From Luzula sylvatica (lineage: Eukaryota > Streptophyta > Magnoliopsida > Poales > Juncaceae), in contig OX326956.1 in the NCBI GenBank assembly GCA_946800325.1, forward strand, positions 19,868,667-19,932,666: a stretch of DNA of 64,000 bases, written 5' to 3'. The notes beneath the pieces are model-generated. The model was not told the DNA's origin. It worked only from the letters and a program-made list of their open reading frames with translations, and did not search any database. Shown here piece by piece: positions 1-11,159 of this stretch; positions within the stretch are counted from its first letter, which is position 1, and the number at the start of each line of letters is the position of its first letter. Both the position numbers and the translations under genes were made by a program.

Positions 1-1832
1 CTTGCTTTTAGTGTTTGCGTTAAAAATTCCCACGAAACGTTGTCGAACGCCTTCTTAAAATCAATTTTTATCATCAACGATGGTATTTTTGTTTTGTGGT
101 AGAAATTTAATATTTCCCTTGATGTTAGGAATAACTCGGTAATAGACCGACCTTTTATGAACGCGGCTTGACATTTGTGGATAAGTAGTGGCATTAGTGG
201 TTGTAAACGGGTGGCCAACACTTTCGTTATTAGCTTAATGGGGGTGGAGATAATGCTAATTGGTCTATAATCACCCACCAAACTAGCATCGTCCTTCTTC
301 GGGAGTAAAATTATGGAGGCTTTATTTATGGATTTTAAGTGGATGTTGTTATTGTGAAATCTCTCCATCACTTCTAATACATCATGTTTTAAAGTTGGCC
401 AAAATGATTGAAAAAACTCACTTGGAAAACCGTCCGGTCCGCAACATTTTCCTTTCTTCAATGAATCAAGTGAGGTTTTGAGCTCGGAATCGGAAAAAGG
501 GGCCGCGAGGTTTTCGAGAGCTCGATCGGTGATTGCTACATTACTATCGTTATACATCATAGTGAGATCCATTAAGCGGTTTGAAGAGGATGGGGCGCCG
601 AGGGTGTCTTTGTAAAATGTGGTGAAAGTGCTATTTATTTCATCATCTTTTGTAATTTCTCTTCCGTCATGTGTGATTTTCGAAATCACATTTTGGTTCC
701 TTCGGTTCGATGCAAATGCATGGAAATATGATGTATTGTTATCACCTAATTTTAGCCAATTAATCGATGATCTTTGTTGCCATTTCTCCTCCTTAATTGT
801 TATTAATTCGTGCAATTGTTCTCTTAACTTAATTCTCAACTTGAATTCCAAAGTATTTAGAACACGTGATTCCTCCCATTTGTCCATGTGTTGCAAGCAA
901 ATCTTGCACTTGTCAATAGTTTCGTTTTGGTTTTTAAATTTCTCTTGAGACCAAATTTTGAGTGCTTTTTTTGTGTTGTTAAGTTTTTGTGCCAACTTGT
1001 GCGCGGGGTCATGAGGTGGGGTCGATAGAGGCGTGTGCCATCCATTGGCAACTACTTCTTGGCACTCGTTATATTTAAGCCAAAATTTTTCGAATTGAAA
1101 ATGGAGCGGTTTTTTTGATGGAGATTTGATGGAGAGTTTGATTGGGATGTGGTCCGAGGTGGTGTTAGGCAAATCTTCGACGTAAATGATGTTATGATTG
1201 AAGGTGAACCATGGTGTTATGAACACTCTATCTAGTTTAGACAATGTAGGGACTTGTCTCCTACTCGACCACGTGTATTTTCTATTACTTAACTCAATTT
1301 CAATAAGTTCTTTTTCTTCAATAAACTTATTAAATGCCTCCATTGAGGCCGCGGAATGCCCTCCCCCCGTGGTGTCACTAGGCCTTCTTATTAAATTAAA
1401 ATCGCCTACGATTATGGTGGGAGTGTCTCCATGGACTATGTTATGTAGTTCTTCTATATAAGTATGTTTTTGTGATTCCCCCTCCGCGGGGCCATATGTG
1501 TTGCAAATCGCAAAAGGTTGCTCATTACCCCTTTTGAAAGTGCATGTTAGCGAGTAAGTGTGCTCTACATGATCAATGAGTTTAATTTTTTCCGACCAAG
1601 CGGTCATCAACCCCCCTTTGGATCCTATGGCGTTAAGAAAGCAACCGTTTCGAAATTTTGAAGTGGCAACCATTCGCACATTAAATAAGTTAGGGTGACT
1701 CCATTTTGTTTCTTGAAAGCAAATAACATCGCAAAAAGAATCTCGGACTTGATCCTTAATTAAGTTACATTTCTCTCTACTTCCTAATCCTCTCACATTC
1801 CAACTCAAAATACATAAGTCTTTAAATGACAT
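1..1832 (-). CDS. LINE retrotransposon ORF2, endonuclease plus start of reverse transcriptase (partial at window edge)
   Basis: Reading the minus strand from the ATG at 1832-1830, the frame stays open for 610 codons to the window edge. The N-terminus is an apurinic-type endonuclease: WNVRGLG near residue 11, QETKW near 44, NTYGP, GDFN near residue 152 and a later SDH motif. Reverse transcriptase motifs follow: CGPDGFPSEFF, DYRPISII, QAAFIKGRS and the catalytic-Asp block KIDFKKAFD just before position 1. This order is typical of plant L1-type LINEs, whose ORF2 product nicks the target and copies its RNA in place. The rest of RT, the C-terminal zinc region and the poly(A) end lie outside the window. 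With no stop or frameshift in 1.8 kb, the copy looks young, although its 5' end is truncated. Confidence 0.93.
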   Translation of the reverse strand, partial: MSFKDLCILSWNVRGLGSREKCNLIKDQVRDSFCDVICFQETKWSHPNLFNVRMVATSKFRNGCFLNAIGSKGGLMTAWSEKIKLIDHVEHTYSLTCTFKRGNEQPFAICNTYGPAEGESQKHTYIEELHNIVHGDTPTIIVGDFNLIRRPSDTTGGGHSAASMEAFNKFIEEKELIEIELSNRKYTWSSRRQVPTLSKLDRVFITPWFTFNHNIIYVEDLPNTTSDHIPIKLSIKSPSKKPLHFQFEKFWLKYNECQEVVANGWHTPLSTPPHDPAHKLAQKLNNTKKALKIWSQEKFKNQNETIDKCKICLQHMDKWEESRVLNTLEFKLRIKLREQLHELITIKEEKWQQRSSINWLKLGDNNTSYFHAFASNRRNQNVISKITHDGREITKDDEINSTFTTFYKDTLGAPSSSNRLMDLTMMYNDSNVAITDRALENLAAPFSDSELKTSLDSLKKGKCCGPDGFPSEFFQSFWPTLKHDVLEVMERFHNNNIHLKSINKASIILLPKKDDASLVGDYRPISIISTPIKLITKVLATRLQPLMPLLIHKCQAAFIKGRSITELFLTSREILNFYHKTKIPSLMIKIDFKKAFDNVSWEFLTQTLKA

Positions 1833-1918
1833 AATACTTTAAACACTTGTATTACTTCTCCCCTACGATACTTCAAAAAAATGGAGTGTAATGACAATGT
1901 AATTTCCCTCCTCACGCT

Positions 1919-2003
1919 TTACTCGTTATGTGCGGTGCCTTTCACCGATTCCTTTTCCTCCCCCGATTCGTCCGGTAGTTCTTCAAACGGCCCGAACTCC
2001 GCT
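1919..2003 (-). pseudogene. LINE ORF1 C-terminal tail (5'-truncated)
   Basis: About 26 codons end at the TAA complementary to 1919-1921, 86 bp before the ORF2 start. They read EFGPFEELPDESGEEKESVK and a few more residues. The acidic tail fits the end of a plant LINE ORF1. Upstream of about 2003 the frame meets stops and the sequence changes to a 24-bp direct repeat (2004-2027 and 2066-2089), so the element probably truncated here during target-primed reverse transcription. Confidence 0.5.
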
Positions 2004-2553
2004 ATGACATTTTTTCACTATTAATAGAAAACATGATTTGGGTGTGAGAAAAAATGCACTCGCCATGACATTTTTTCACTATTAATATATTTCATTTGGT
2101 CGATTTTATCATCACATCTTATGTTGCTGTTCAAATCGCTAATAATAGAAAACATTACCATAAGATATTGGAGAAAAATCAATTTATTACAGACGTCACC
2201 AAGATTATTGTCCGAGATGGGGTCCACCGGTTCCGGAACTACCAGCTCAGGCACTGCCGGCTCCGGCACCACAACACTGTCGTATCTGTCCACCTTACAA
2301 ATCAGGGATAAATTATTAGTATTTAATAAAAGGGGGATTTTTATTTTAAACAGGATCACATAAAAAATATGAAGGGCAAAAAGGTGCCATATGGCTAAGT
2401 CCCGAATATAACATCTCACGCGTCAAGGAGAAATAATCTTTTCCGAAGCTATCAATCTACATGAGGAACAAATACTAAATTAAAAGAACGCAAAAAAAAA
2501 TATTTGATTTGAATCCGGTATAAACTTAAAAAAAAAACCGATGCCTTTCTTCC

Positions 2554-2873
2554 AGTTGAAATATAAACTCAATTGGTATATCTCATTAGAATATGTTTTA
2601 ATTTCATGTTATTGAATTTAATGTATTAGTGTGAAAGGTCAAGTTCATCTAGGGAATATGATTCATGAACTTGATATTAGTGAGAAGTTAATGTGAGAGT
2701 TAAATGTGATTAATGTATGTATGAATTACCTAGTCTATAAATAGGATCTCATTCCATTTGTAAGATGAAGAAAGTAAGAGAGAAAAAGAAATAGAAACAA
2801 TATTGAAATTTATAGAGAATAATTCTTCTTTCTTCCTCCATTAAAATCTGAATATTGTGAGTTTATTCCAACA
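2554..2873 (+). repeat. 5' LTR of Copia element 1
   Basis: 320 bp ending in TTCCAACA. A CTATAAATAGG TATA-like box at about 2733 marks the promoter. The first base is A where the 3' LTR has T (AGTTGAAA versus TGTTGAAA), a point change in the terminal TG. Confidence 0.93.
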
Positions 2874-2890
2874 AATTGGCATCAGAGCGA

Positions 2891-5800
2891 ATGGCGGGTT
2901 TTGGTAGTACGTCACTAGGGCAGATTCCGCTGCCACGACTCACGAAGTGGAACTACGAGAATTGGAGCATCCAAATGCGTGCGTTGCTCGGTGCACAAGA
3001 TGCATGGGAAGTAGTCAAGGATGGTTATGAGGATCCGGAATCTACCGCTGGCTGGACGGTAAATCAATTGAAAATCTTGAAAGAGACACGCATGAAAGAC
3101 AAGACCGCTCTCTACCTCTTATTTCAAGCAGTGGATGAGTTGGGTTTTCAGAAAATTTCTAGTGCGGTAACCTCGAAAGAAGCTTGGGAGACTTTGCAAA
3201 AAGTCTTCAAAGGTGCTGACCGAGTTAAACAAGTGAGGCTTCAAACCTTACGAGGCGAGTTGGAGGCCATGAAGATGAAAGAAACGGAAGGAGTGTCCGA
3301 TTATATCACGCGTGTGCAAACGGTCGTAAATCAACTCAAAGGCAATGGAGAAACCCTAACTGACGCGAGGGTTGTCGAGAAGATTTTGCGATCTTTGACT
3401 GAAAATTTTGAAAACGTAGTATGCGCCATCGAGGAGTCCAAGGATTTGGAAAATATGACGGTCGATGAACTTGCTGGTTCTTTGGAGACACATGAACAAC
3501 GCAAAAAGAAGAAGAAGAACGAGTCGCTCGAGGAGGCCTTACAAGCCAAGGCGACTATCAAGGACGATAAAGCGATGTTTGTCCAAAATAATCGAGGGAG
3601 AGGACGCGGCCGTGGAGGTCGTGGTTTTGGTCGCGGAGGAGACCGCGGTCATGGTGATAATAATTATGAAGAAAAGAGCCACCCTAATCAACAGAATTGG
3701 CGGGGTCGAGGACGTGGTCGTGGAAGAGGCGGCCGGTCCAATCGAGCGAATTTCGAGTGCTATAATTGCGGGAAAACTGGGCACTACGCAAAAGACTGCT
3801 GGTCCGAGAAACGAGTAGATGAAAATGCGAATCTGGCCGAAAAAGAAGGAGAGGAAAATAATGGCGTTCTCATGATGGCTTATAAGAGTACCGTTTCGGA
3901 CAGTGACATGGTATGGTATCTCGATACAGGCGCAAGCAATCATATGTGCGGACACAAACATCTCTTCGTGGAGATGCAAGAAATAGAAGATGGACACGTG
4001 TCATTCGGTGACGCGTCGAATGTCCAAGTGAAAGGCAGAGGTAAAATCTGTTTTTCTGTAAAAGGTGATAAAGGAGGTTCTATCAAGGATGTATATTTTG
4101 TGCCCGACATGAAGAGCAACATCCTTAGCATGGGGCAGTTATTGGAAAAAGGATATTCGGTTTCCATAAAAGACCGGATGATGCACTTGAAGGACAAGAG
4201 AGGACAGTTAATTGCATGTGTTGAGATGGCCAAGAACCGCATGTTCAAGCTGAACTTGAGCAGCATAAAAGAAACATGTTTGCGAGTCGACATGAATGAC
4301 AAAGCTTGGTTATGGCATTTACGGTTTGGGCACTTGCACTACGGTGGTCTAAAGGAGTTAGCAAAGAAGGACATGGTACATGGGCTACCAAACATGGATT
4401 ACGTTGGCAAGTTTTGCGAGGGTTGTGTACTTGGTAAGCATGCGAGGAACTCATTTCAAAAGAAGGCAGAATTTCGAGCGAAGAAACCTCTCGAGTTGGT
4501 TCATACGGACTTATGCGGACCAATTACGCCTATGTCGCTCGGTGAGAAAAAGTACTTCATCACTTTCATTAATGATTACACAAGAAGGACATGGGTTTAT
4601 TTCTTGAAGAAGAAGTCCGAGGCGTTTGAAGTGTTCAAAAAATTCAAGGCTTTGGTTGAGAAGATGAGCGGATTTTACATCAAATCTTTACGGTCCGATA
4701 GAGGCGGAGAATATATGTCAACTGCCTTCATGAGTTATTGCGAAGAACAAGGAATCAAAAGATTCTTGACTGCACCTTATTCACCGCAGCAAAACGGTAT
4801 AGCCGAGAGGAAAAATCGGACTATTCTCGACATGGTTCGATCAATGTTGAAGAGTAAAGACATGCCAAAAGAATTTTGGGTAGAATCCGTGCAATGTGCC
4901 GTTTACGTACAAAATCGCTGCCCACATACGAGAGTTGCGGATAAAACACCACAAGAAGCATGGAGTGGACAAAAGCCAACGGTATCGCACTTAAGGATTT
5001 TTGGTAGTGTGGCATATGCGCACGTACCAGATCAAAGACGGACCAAACTTGATGATAAAAGCAAGAGATACGTATTCATCGGGTATGACGAGAGGATAAA
5101 GGCTTTTAGGCTATTCGACCCAATTTCAAAGAAGGTTGTAGTAAGCCGGGACGTACAAGTGAATGAAGAAGTCGCATGGGATTGGAGAGATCAAAAAGAG
5201 ATGACGCACGAAGAGGAGAAAGGAGAATCGTCAACCTCTACGCGTTTAATTGCATCGATCAGTCCCTCATCGTCCAATGATGAAGAACCGAGACAACCAC
5301 GAATGAGAAACTTGCAAGACTTGTACGATATAACAAGCGAGGTACACCTTGTTTGCCTTTTGGCGGATGCCGAGAACATTTCTTTTGAAGAGGCAGCGAG
5401 AGATAAGAAATGGCAGACAGCGATGGATGAGGAAATAAGCGCCATTGAGAAAAATAAAACGTGGGACTTGGTGAAGTTGCCGGAAGGTTATAGGCCCATA
5501 GGAGTAAAATGGGTTTATAAGAAGAAGATGAACGCTCAAGGTGAAGTTGAGAGGTACAAGGCACGTTTAGTCGCTAAAGGATATCGGCAAAAGGCGGGAA
5601 TTGACTATGATGAGGTCTTTGCACCGGTTGCGAGGATGGAAACAATCCGACTTCTCATATCTCAAGCGGCACAATTCAAGTGACCGATCTATCAAATGGA
5701 CGTAAAATCAGCATTCTTAAATGGTGTGCTAGAAGAAGAAGTGTACGTGGAGCAACCACCCGGTTATATGAAAGCCGGAGATGAGAAAAAGGTCTTAAAA

Positions 5801-6925
5801 TTGAGGAAGGCGCTATATGGGCTGAAGCAAGCGCCTCGAGTATGGAACACTCGTATCGACACCTACTTCAAGGAAAATGGGTTCATGCAATGTCCATACG
5901 AACATGCCTTGTATGTGAAAAAGAGAGAAGATAATTTGTTGTTTGTGGCTCTCTACGTGGACGATCTTATTTTCATGGGGAATAATAAGGAGATGATACA
6001 AGAATTCATGGCAGCAATGACTCGGGAGTTCGAGATGACCGATTTGGGCGTAATGAAATATTTTCTCGGTCTTGAGGTTAAACAAGGAAAGTCGGGGATC
6101 TTTGTGTCGCAAGAGCCGTATGCAAAAGATATTTTAAAGAAGAACAAGATGGAAGATTGCAATCTGACAGCGACACCGATGGAACTCGGTGTAAAACTCT
6201 CGAAGTTTGATGGAGGAGATAGTGTTGACGCAAGCAAGTACAGGAGTTTAGTTGGTAGCTTTTGGTATCTCACATGTACGAGACCGGACATCGCGTATAG
6301 TGTTGGCATAGTGAGTCGGTTCATGGAGGAGCCGAAATACTCACATTGGAAGGCAATAAAAAGGATTCTTCGATATATCCGAGGTACGGAGTCACTCGGA
6401 TTATATTATTCTCAATCAAATGAGTATAAACTAGTCGGTTATTCCGACAGTGATTGGTGTGGAGATGTAGATGACCGAAAAAGTACTTCAGGGTATGTAT
6501 TTTACATGGGAGACACGATTTTCACGTGGCTTTCGAAGAAGCAGCCGATCGTAACGTTGTCGACATGTGAAGCAGAATATGTGGCAGCATCATGGTGTGT
6601 GTGTCACGCAATTTGGCTAAGGAGCTTGTTACACGAGTTAAAACTTCCACAAGATGAAGCGACTGAAATACGAGTTGACAATAAATCTGCAATTGAGTTG
6701 GCAAAGAATCCGGTGCATCACGAGAGAAGTAAACATATCGACGTTCGCTTCCATTTTATTCGGGAACATGTGAAGGAAGGAAATGTGCGAATGAGTCATG
6801 TTACGACTCATGATCAAGCAGCGGATATGTTCACAAAACCGCTTCCGAAGATGTTGTTCGACAACTACAAGACAATGATCGGAATGAATGATGGAAACAA
6901 AATTAAGTTTATGGAGGAGTGTTGA
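2891..6925 (+). pseudogene. Copia gag-pol polyprotein with a single in-frame stop
   Basis: Starts at ATG 2891, 17 bp after the 5' LTR. Order of domains: gag of the UBN2/Copia type; an RG-rich linker; zinc knuckle [14 protein letters not shown] (about residue 290); aspartic protease [10 protein letters not shown] (about 344); pre-integrase WLWHLRFGH; integrase with catalytic HTD (about 538), SDRGGEY (about 602) and NGIAERKNR (about 637); reverse transcriptase with YVDDLIF; and RNase H (SDSDWCG ... STCEAEY). A TGA at 5681-5683, in frame with both halves, interrupts RT just before IYQMDVKSAFLNG; the surrounding residues suggest a Trp codon was hit. Apart from that stop the frame is open to 6925. 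The copy is defective on its own but could be mobilised in trans. Confidence 0.93.
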
Positions 6926-7239
6926 AATATAAACTCAATTGGTATATCTCATTAGAATATGTTTTAGGTTCATGTTATTGAATTTAATGTATGAGTGTGA
7001 AAGGTCAAGTTCATCTAGGCAATAGGATTCATGAACTTGATATTAGTGAGAAGTTAATGTGAGAGTTAAATGTGATTCATGTATGTATGAATTACCTAGC
7101 CTATAAATAGGATCTCATTCCATTTGTAAGATGAAGAAAGTAAGAGAGAAAAAGAAATAGAAACAATATTGAAATTTATAGAGAATAATTCTTCTTTCTT
7201 CCTCCATTAAAATCTGAATATTGTGGGTTTATTCCAACA
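6920..7239 (+). repeat. 3' LTR of Copia element 1
   Basis: 320 bp, starting TGTTGAAATATAAAC and ending TTCCAACA, with the same TATA-like box as the 5' copy. The CTTCC target duplication follows directly. Confidence 0.93.
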
Positions 7240-7793
7240 CTTCCCAGAGGTGGCAACACCTCAATGCAGGCACTAATGGCAATGGAAAGAAACTTTTGGG
7301 CGTAGACATCAATCTACAGGAACAAATAATAACTTCAAACTTCAAAATCCAGAGAAACCATTGATGTATACATTTCTATTAGATTAAAATCAATCAAAAT
7401 CATACCTTTCTTGCCAGAGGTGAACCAATCTTGGAGGTGACGCCAGTAATGGAAGTCGAGAGAGACCAGCTGGCCACGATCATAGAAGTATTAACAACCA
7501 TTAGTGCAATGTTGATCGGGGCCAACCCGGTTCTCACCAAACAGCGACTGCAGCGGCCGGCCATCCTCCGAACGAAAAGCAATCCATGCGGCATTATTGA
7601 TCTTGGTCGGACTCTTGTGAGAGAGATTCGGGTTTGAGCGAGATTAGGGTTTGAGCGAGATTTGATTGAGAGAGAGAAAGATTGAGAGAAAGAGACAATA
7701 GAGATTGATGTTGGGGTTTGAAAGCGGGAGAGAAGGAGAGAACAACCTGTTTCTTTTTCTTCTTTAAAGTTGAGTAAGTTAAGGTGGACCCTT

Positions 7794-9848
7794 GGGCGTG
7801 TTTGCTAGGTCAGTTTTGTGTAGCAGCAGGAAACTCGTAGTTGCAGGAAACCAATATATGAATATCAGGAAACTATGATAGCAGGAATATGTAAAAACTA
7901 TGAGTGTAGGATGTTTAAAAAGTGTTTGATGAAAATCATAGGATTAGATGCAGTAGATGAATAAAATCTTCTAGAATTGTGTTATTTATTCTGAAATTCT
8001 ATAACTATCAAATTTATTTTTTAATCATACCAATAATTTAAAATATTTTTAGAGAATATTTTTTTTTTTAATATCATTAACTTTTAAAAATATTATTTTA
8101 TTCGTAGAAAAAATCAAGAAGAAGAAAATGAAATGCGAGATCAAATAATGGCATATAATCATGAACTCCCATCGTCGTCGTCACAAAAAAACTCCATGCC
8201 ATACATCCATCTTGCGAGGTGAAATGTGGGTTACATAAGTACTAGAAGGCCATGAATGTCGTTCGAAACGTGAATTTCGTATGGAATCTCATGTTTTTCG
8301 AGCTTTGGTCGAAATATTAAAAAATAGACAAGCTTTGAAAAATGGTGATGAGATACAAGTGGAAGAACAAGTAGCAATGTTTTTGTATACAATTGCTAAA
8401 AATGCCAGCAATCGCACAGTCCAAGAACGATTTCAGCATAGCGGGTCCACTGTAAGTGAATATTTCAGAAAAGTTCTAGGTGCTATTCTACAATTATCTG
8501 GGCAATTTATACGTTTTCCATCTCTTCTCACACATAGAGTGATTTCGGATAATACTAAATTCTATCCTTATTTTAAGGTACATTGTCTAGTTATATTTTT
8601 ATGCGTTATTAAATTTCGAAGTATCATTCATTTTGTCATAACAAACTTTTACTTCAGGACTGCGTCAGTGCTATTGACGGAACACATGTACCGATAACAG
8701 TTCCATGTGACTTACAAGATCCATACCGTAATAGAAAGCAAACATTATCACAAAATGTTATGGTTGCTTGTGATTTTAGTAATCGGTTTGTATATGTTTT
8801 GTCTGGGTGGGAGGGCTCTGCTTCAGGTGCCTTGGTACTCAAGAGTGCAATTGATGATTGCGGTTTTTACGTACCGCAAAATAAATTCTACTTAGTCTAT
8901 GCAGGATATGCAAATACACCGAGTTTTATTGCTCCGTATCGTGGCGTGAGATATCATTTGAAAGAACAAGGTAGAGCAAATCAGAAATCCAAAGATTACA
9001 AGGAACTTTTCAATCTTCGTCATGCACAACTAAGAAATCACGTGGAGCGAATAATTGGTGTGCTTAAAATGCGATTTCCTATACTAAAAATTGCAACATA
9101 TCATACGCTTGAATCGCAGAGAGATATAGCCACAGCTGCATGTGTCCTTCATAATTTTATTGTTAATCATAATGGGAACATGACGTGGCCACTTCATGCT
9201 CATTCTGAAATATCGCCAAATGAGTTCGTGTCCGTACCCGAAGGAGATAATACTTATAATGGAAATATCGAATCACTAAATAATCAACGACTAGTAGGTA
9301 CTCAAAAACGAGATGAAATTGCTATGAAGATGTGGGAAGACTACGTCAATAAATATAGAATTGGTTAACATTGAGAATTTTATTTTTTAATTGTATCGCT
9401 TTCTGGTTGTAATTTTAAATTTAAATTATTATTAATACGAGTTCAATATATAATTAATAATTATGTGTCTTGTACCAAATAATAATGTAAAAAAAAAATT
9501 ACTTGAACTAACAAAAAGATATATGTGTCTTATTGTACCATAATAATAAGAATATGTATATATATGTCTTTATCATGCAAGGTCTGACAATTATATATGT
9601 GCACAAATAAGAAATAATTATGTGCCTTCTTCCAAACCGTGAAGGAGTCAAAGCTCACTCTCCCAAAAATCTACTCAGACACAAGTTTTTGAAACTTGCT
9701 ATTTATTCATGGATTGATTGAATTTTGGAATTTTAGGATTGTAAACTTGATTTCCTATTAGCTTGTCCGAACAGCTCAAATTTGGTGAAATAAAATTCAT
9801 AGGAATCTAAACAAACTTGACTCCAAAACTCTAGGTCCGAACAGGGCC
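7794..9848 (+). mobile_element. PIF/Harbinger-like DNA transposon
   Basis: The element surrounds a Harbinger-type transposase. The probable left end (7794, GGGCGTGTTTGCTAGG) resembles the reverse complement of the right end (to 9848, GGCCCTGTTCGGACCTAG). Flanking triplets are TTG/CTT on the left and TTA on the right, so a TWA target duplication is not intact. Subterminal repeats of AGCAGGAAAC type lie at 7825-7890. Termini are approximate. Confidence 0.6.
8281..9368 (+). pseudogene. Harbinger-family transposase (DDE_Tnp_4-like), catalytic Asp replaced
   Basis: Two exons: 8281-8577 and 8658-9368 (AAG|GTACAT donor, TTCAG|GAC acceptor), giving 335 residues from ATG 8281. The N-terminal part carries the helix-turn-helix region (NRTVQERFQHSGSTVSEYF). 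The nuclease core follows: first Asp in AIDGTH, GYANTPSFIAPYRGVRYHL, and third acidic residue in NHVERIIGVLKMRFPIL. In relatives the second Asp lies in a YLVDAGY motif; here it is YLVYAGY, a TAT codon at 8898-8900, so cut-and-paste activity should be lost. The frame is also open upstream to a stop near 8236 (HECRSKREFR), so a 5' exon may be missing. No Myb-like partner ORF was seen. Confidence 0.85.
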
Positions 9849-10123
9849 TTAGATCTAGATTATCATCCATCATCTTGGCTAATTTGAAACTTAACTACTC
9901 CCAAATTAGTTTCATAATCAAATAATTCACATTATTTATTTTTTTGGTTCAATTTCAATTTTTTTTAAAATTTCGTATGAATCTATTCTAACATTACTAT
10001 AAATATCTCTTGTGAATCTAAATCTAACATAACTATAATTATTATAGTGACCAATATTTTTCACTTACAAGTTCATTAATATTAAGGAAACAATAAAAAA
10101 AATTAATTTCCATATATTTTCAA
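9369..10123. other. 3' part of Harbinger-like element and AT-rich intergenic DNA
   Basis: The element's right arm runs to about 9848. Beyond it is AT-rich sequence without an ORF or clear repeat structure. Confidence 0.5.
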
Positions 10124-10330
10124 CTACGTTACGCGAATACTTCAAAAACCAAGTCGTACCGTATAGGATATTGTATCAGATATCGATACTCATCGGATAC
10201 GTATCGGATACTCCACGTGGCGTATCCGAATATTTCATTTCAAAATAATAACGAATACTTCTCGAAATACTTGAAAAATCAAAATCAAAATTTGAAATTA
10301 AAATAAATGAGTAGTACACGAGTTCATTAT
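10124..10330. repeat. Half-copy of the GGATAC hAT-type foldback family
   Basis: Starts CTACGTTACGCGAATACTTC, close to the reverse complement of the right terminus of the complete copy at 16321-16861. It shares the GTATCGGATAC and CCACGTGGCGTATCCGA blocks. The opposite terminus is not recognisable. Confidence 0.6.
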
Positions 10331-10606
10331 TTATTATTAAACTATGTACATACACATCTAATTTGACTATAAATTTTATTTATGCATATATTAGACTTGA
10401 CTTAAATAAATATTGACTTTATATTACATCTGACTTAAATAAATAATGAAGTATATATTATACTTTGCTTAAATATATATTAAACTTTAACACATAACTC
10501 AGATGAATAATGAAGTATATATTAGACTTGACTTAAATAAATGTGGTTGCTTAATTATATTACTTTCGACTTAAATATATTTATTTATTTTTAAAATTAA
10601 ATCTAA

Positions 10607-10841
10607 GGGAAGTTTTATCGTGCACCTTTTTAAAAGAGTATTTTGGATATTTAGAAGTAACATAAAAACTATTTTTTATGGATAATTTTTCTTAAATAAA
10701 CAATACAAATTTCTTATTTAGTTTATCATTCATTGATAAATACATTTGCAAAATTACTTTAAATACTTATTAATTGATAATTACTTCAAAAAATTTTGAA
10801 AATGGATGGTGTATGAAAAATGATACGTGATAGAACTCTCC
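10607..10841. repeat. Small inverted-repeat element (MITE), copy 1
   Basis: Starts GGGAAGTTTTATCGTGCACC and ends GATACGTGATAGAACTCTCC; the reverse complement of that end resembles the start. Flanks AAATCTAA and AAATCTTT may be a decayed 8-bp duplication. A related copy lies at 11901-12160. Confidence 0.55.
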
Positions 10842-11159
10842 AAATCTTTTTCCTAAAATAAAATAACATAAATTATCTGACTAGTTTATTAAAATCATAA
10901 TGTTTAGGAAAAATAATATCATAGATAAACGAGTTTTATGCTACAAACTCAACGAGTTATTAAACGAGTTTCAAAATAACTCCATTCTGTAAGATATCGA
11001 GCGGAGTGTGTATTCCGAGTTTTCGAACTATGAGCACAATGTCTCATGTATTCTCGCCACTTTTAATCTTTGTATTCTTAGCCGCACTATTGTCCAACAC
11101 TAACTCTCTTGTGTCTTTCTTTTGCGAGATATTTTAATTTTTCATAACGAACTAAGCTC

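Larger units (their letters stand above)
2549..7244 (+). mobile_element. Copia LTR retrotransposon 1, complete with 5-bp TSD
   Basis: Two 320-bp LTRs (2554-2873 and 6920-7239) bound one plus-strand gag-pol frame. The target duplication CTTCC lies at 2549-2553 and 7240-7244. A primer-binding site resembling the initiator-Met tRNA type (TTGGCATCAGAGC) follows the 5' LTR directly, and a purine tract (GGAGGAG) precedes the 3' LTR. I count about nine mismatches between the LTRs, roughly 97% identity, so the insertion is fairly recent. It sits in a putative exon of the flanking minus-strand gene. Confidence 0.95.
2340..7594 (-). pseudogene. Unrecognised multi-exon plant gene interrupted by a Copia element
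   Basis: The minus strand reads as a gene start: a CT-rich leader (about 7790-7600), ATG at 7594, and exon 1 of 63 codons ending LARK at 7406 before GTATG. A TAG acceptor opens exon 2 at 7313 (IDVYAQKFLSIAISACIEVL...). Exon 2 runs to 7240 and resumes beyond the Copia insertion at 2548-2545, ending LGRK. The next donor is GC rather than GT. Exon 3 begins at 2456 (IDSFGKDYF...). Both internal junctions look alike, LA/GRK then ID, with similar intron ends, which suggests tandem exon duplication. A PEP/VVP-rich stretch near 2310-2215 may be a later exon. I do not recognise the protein; exon calls rest on splice signals and the internal repeat only. Confidence 0.38.
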
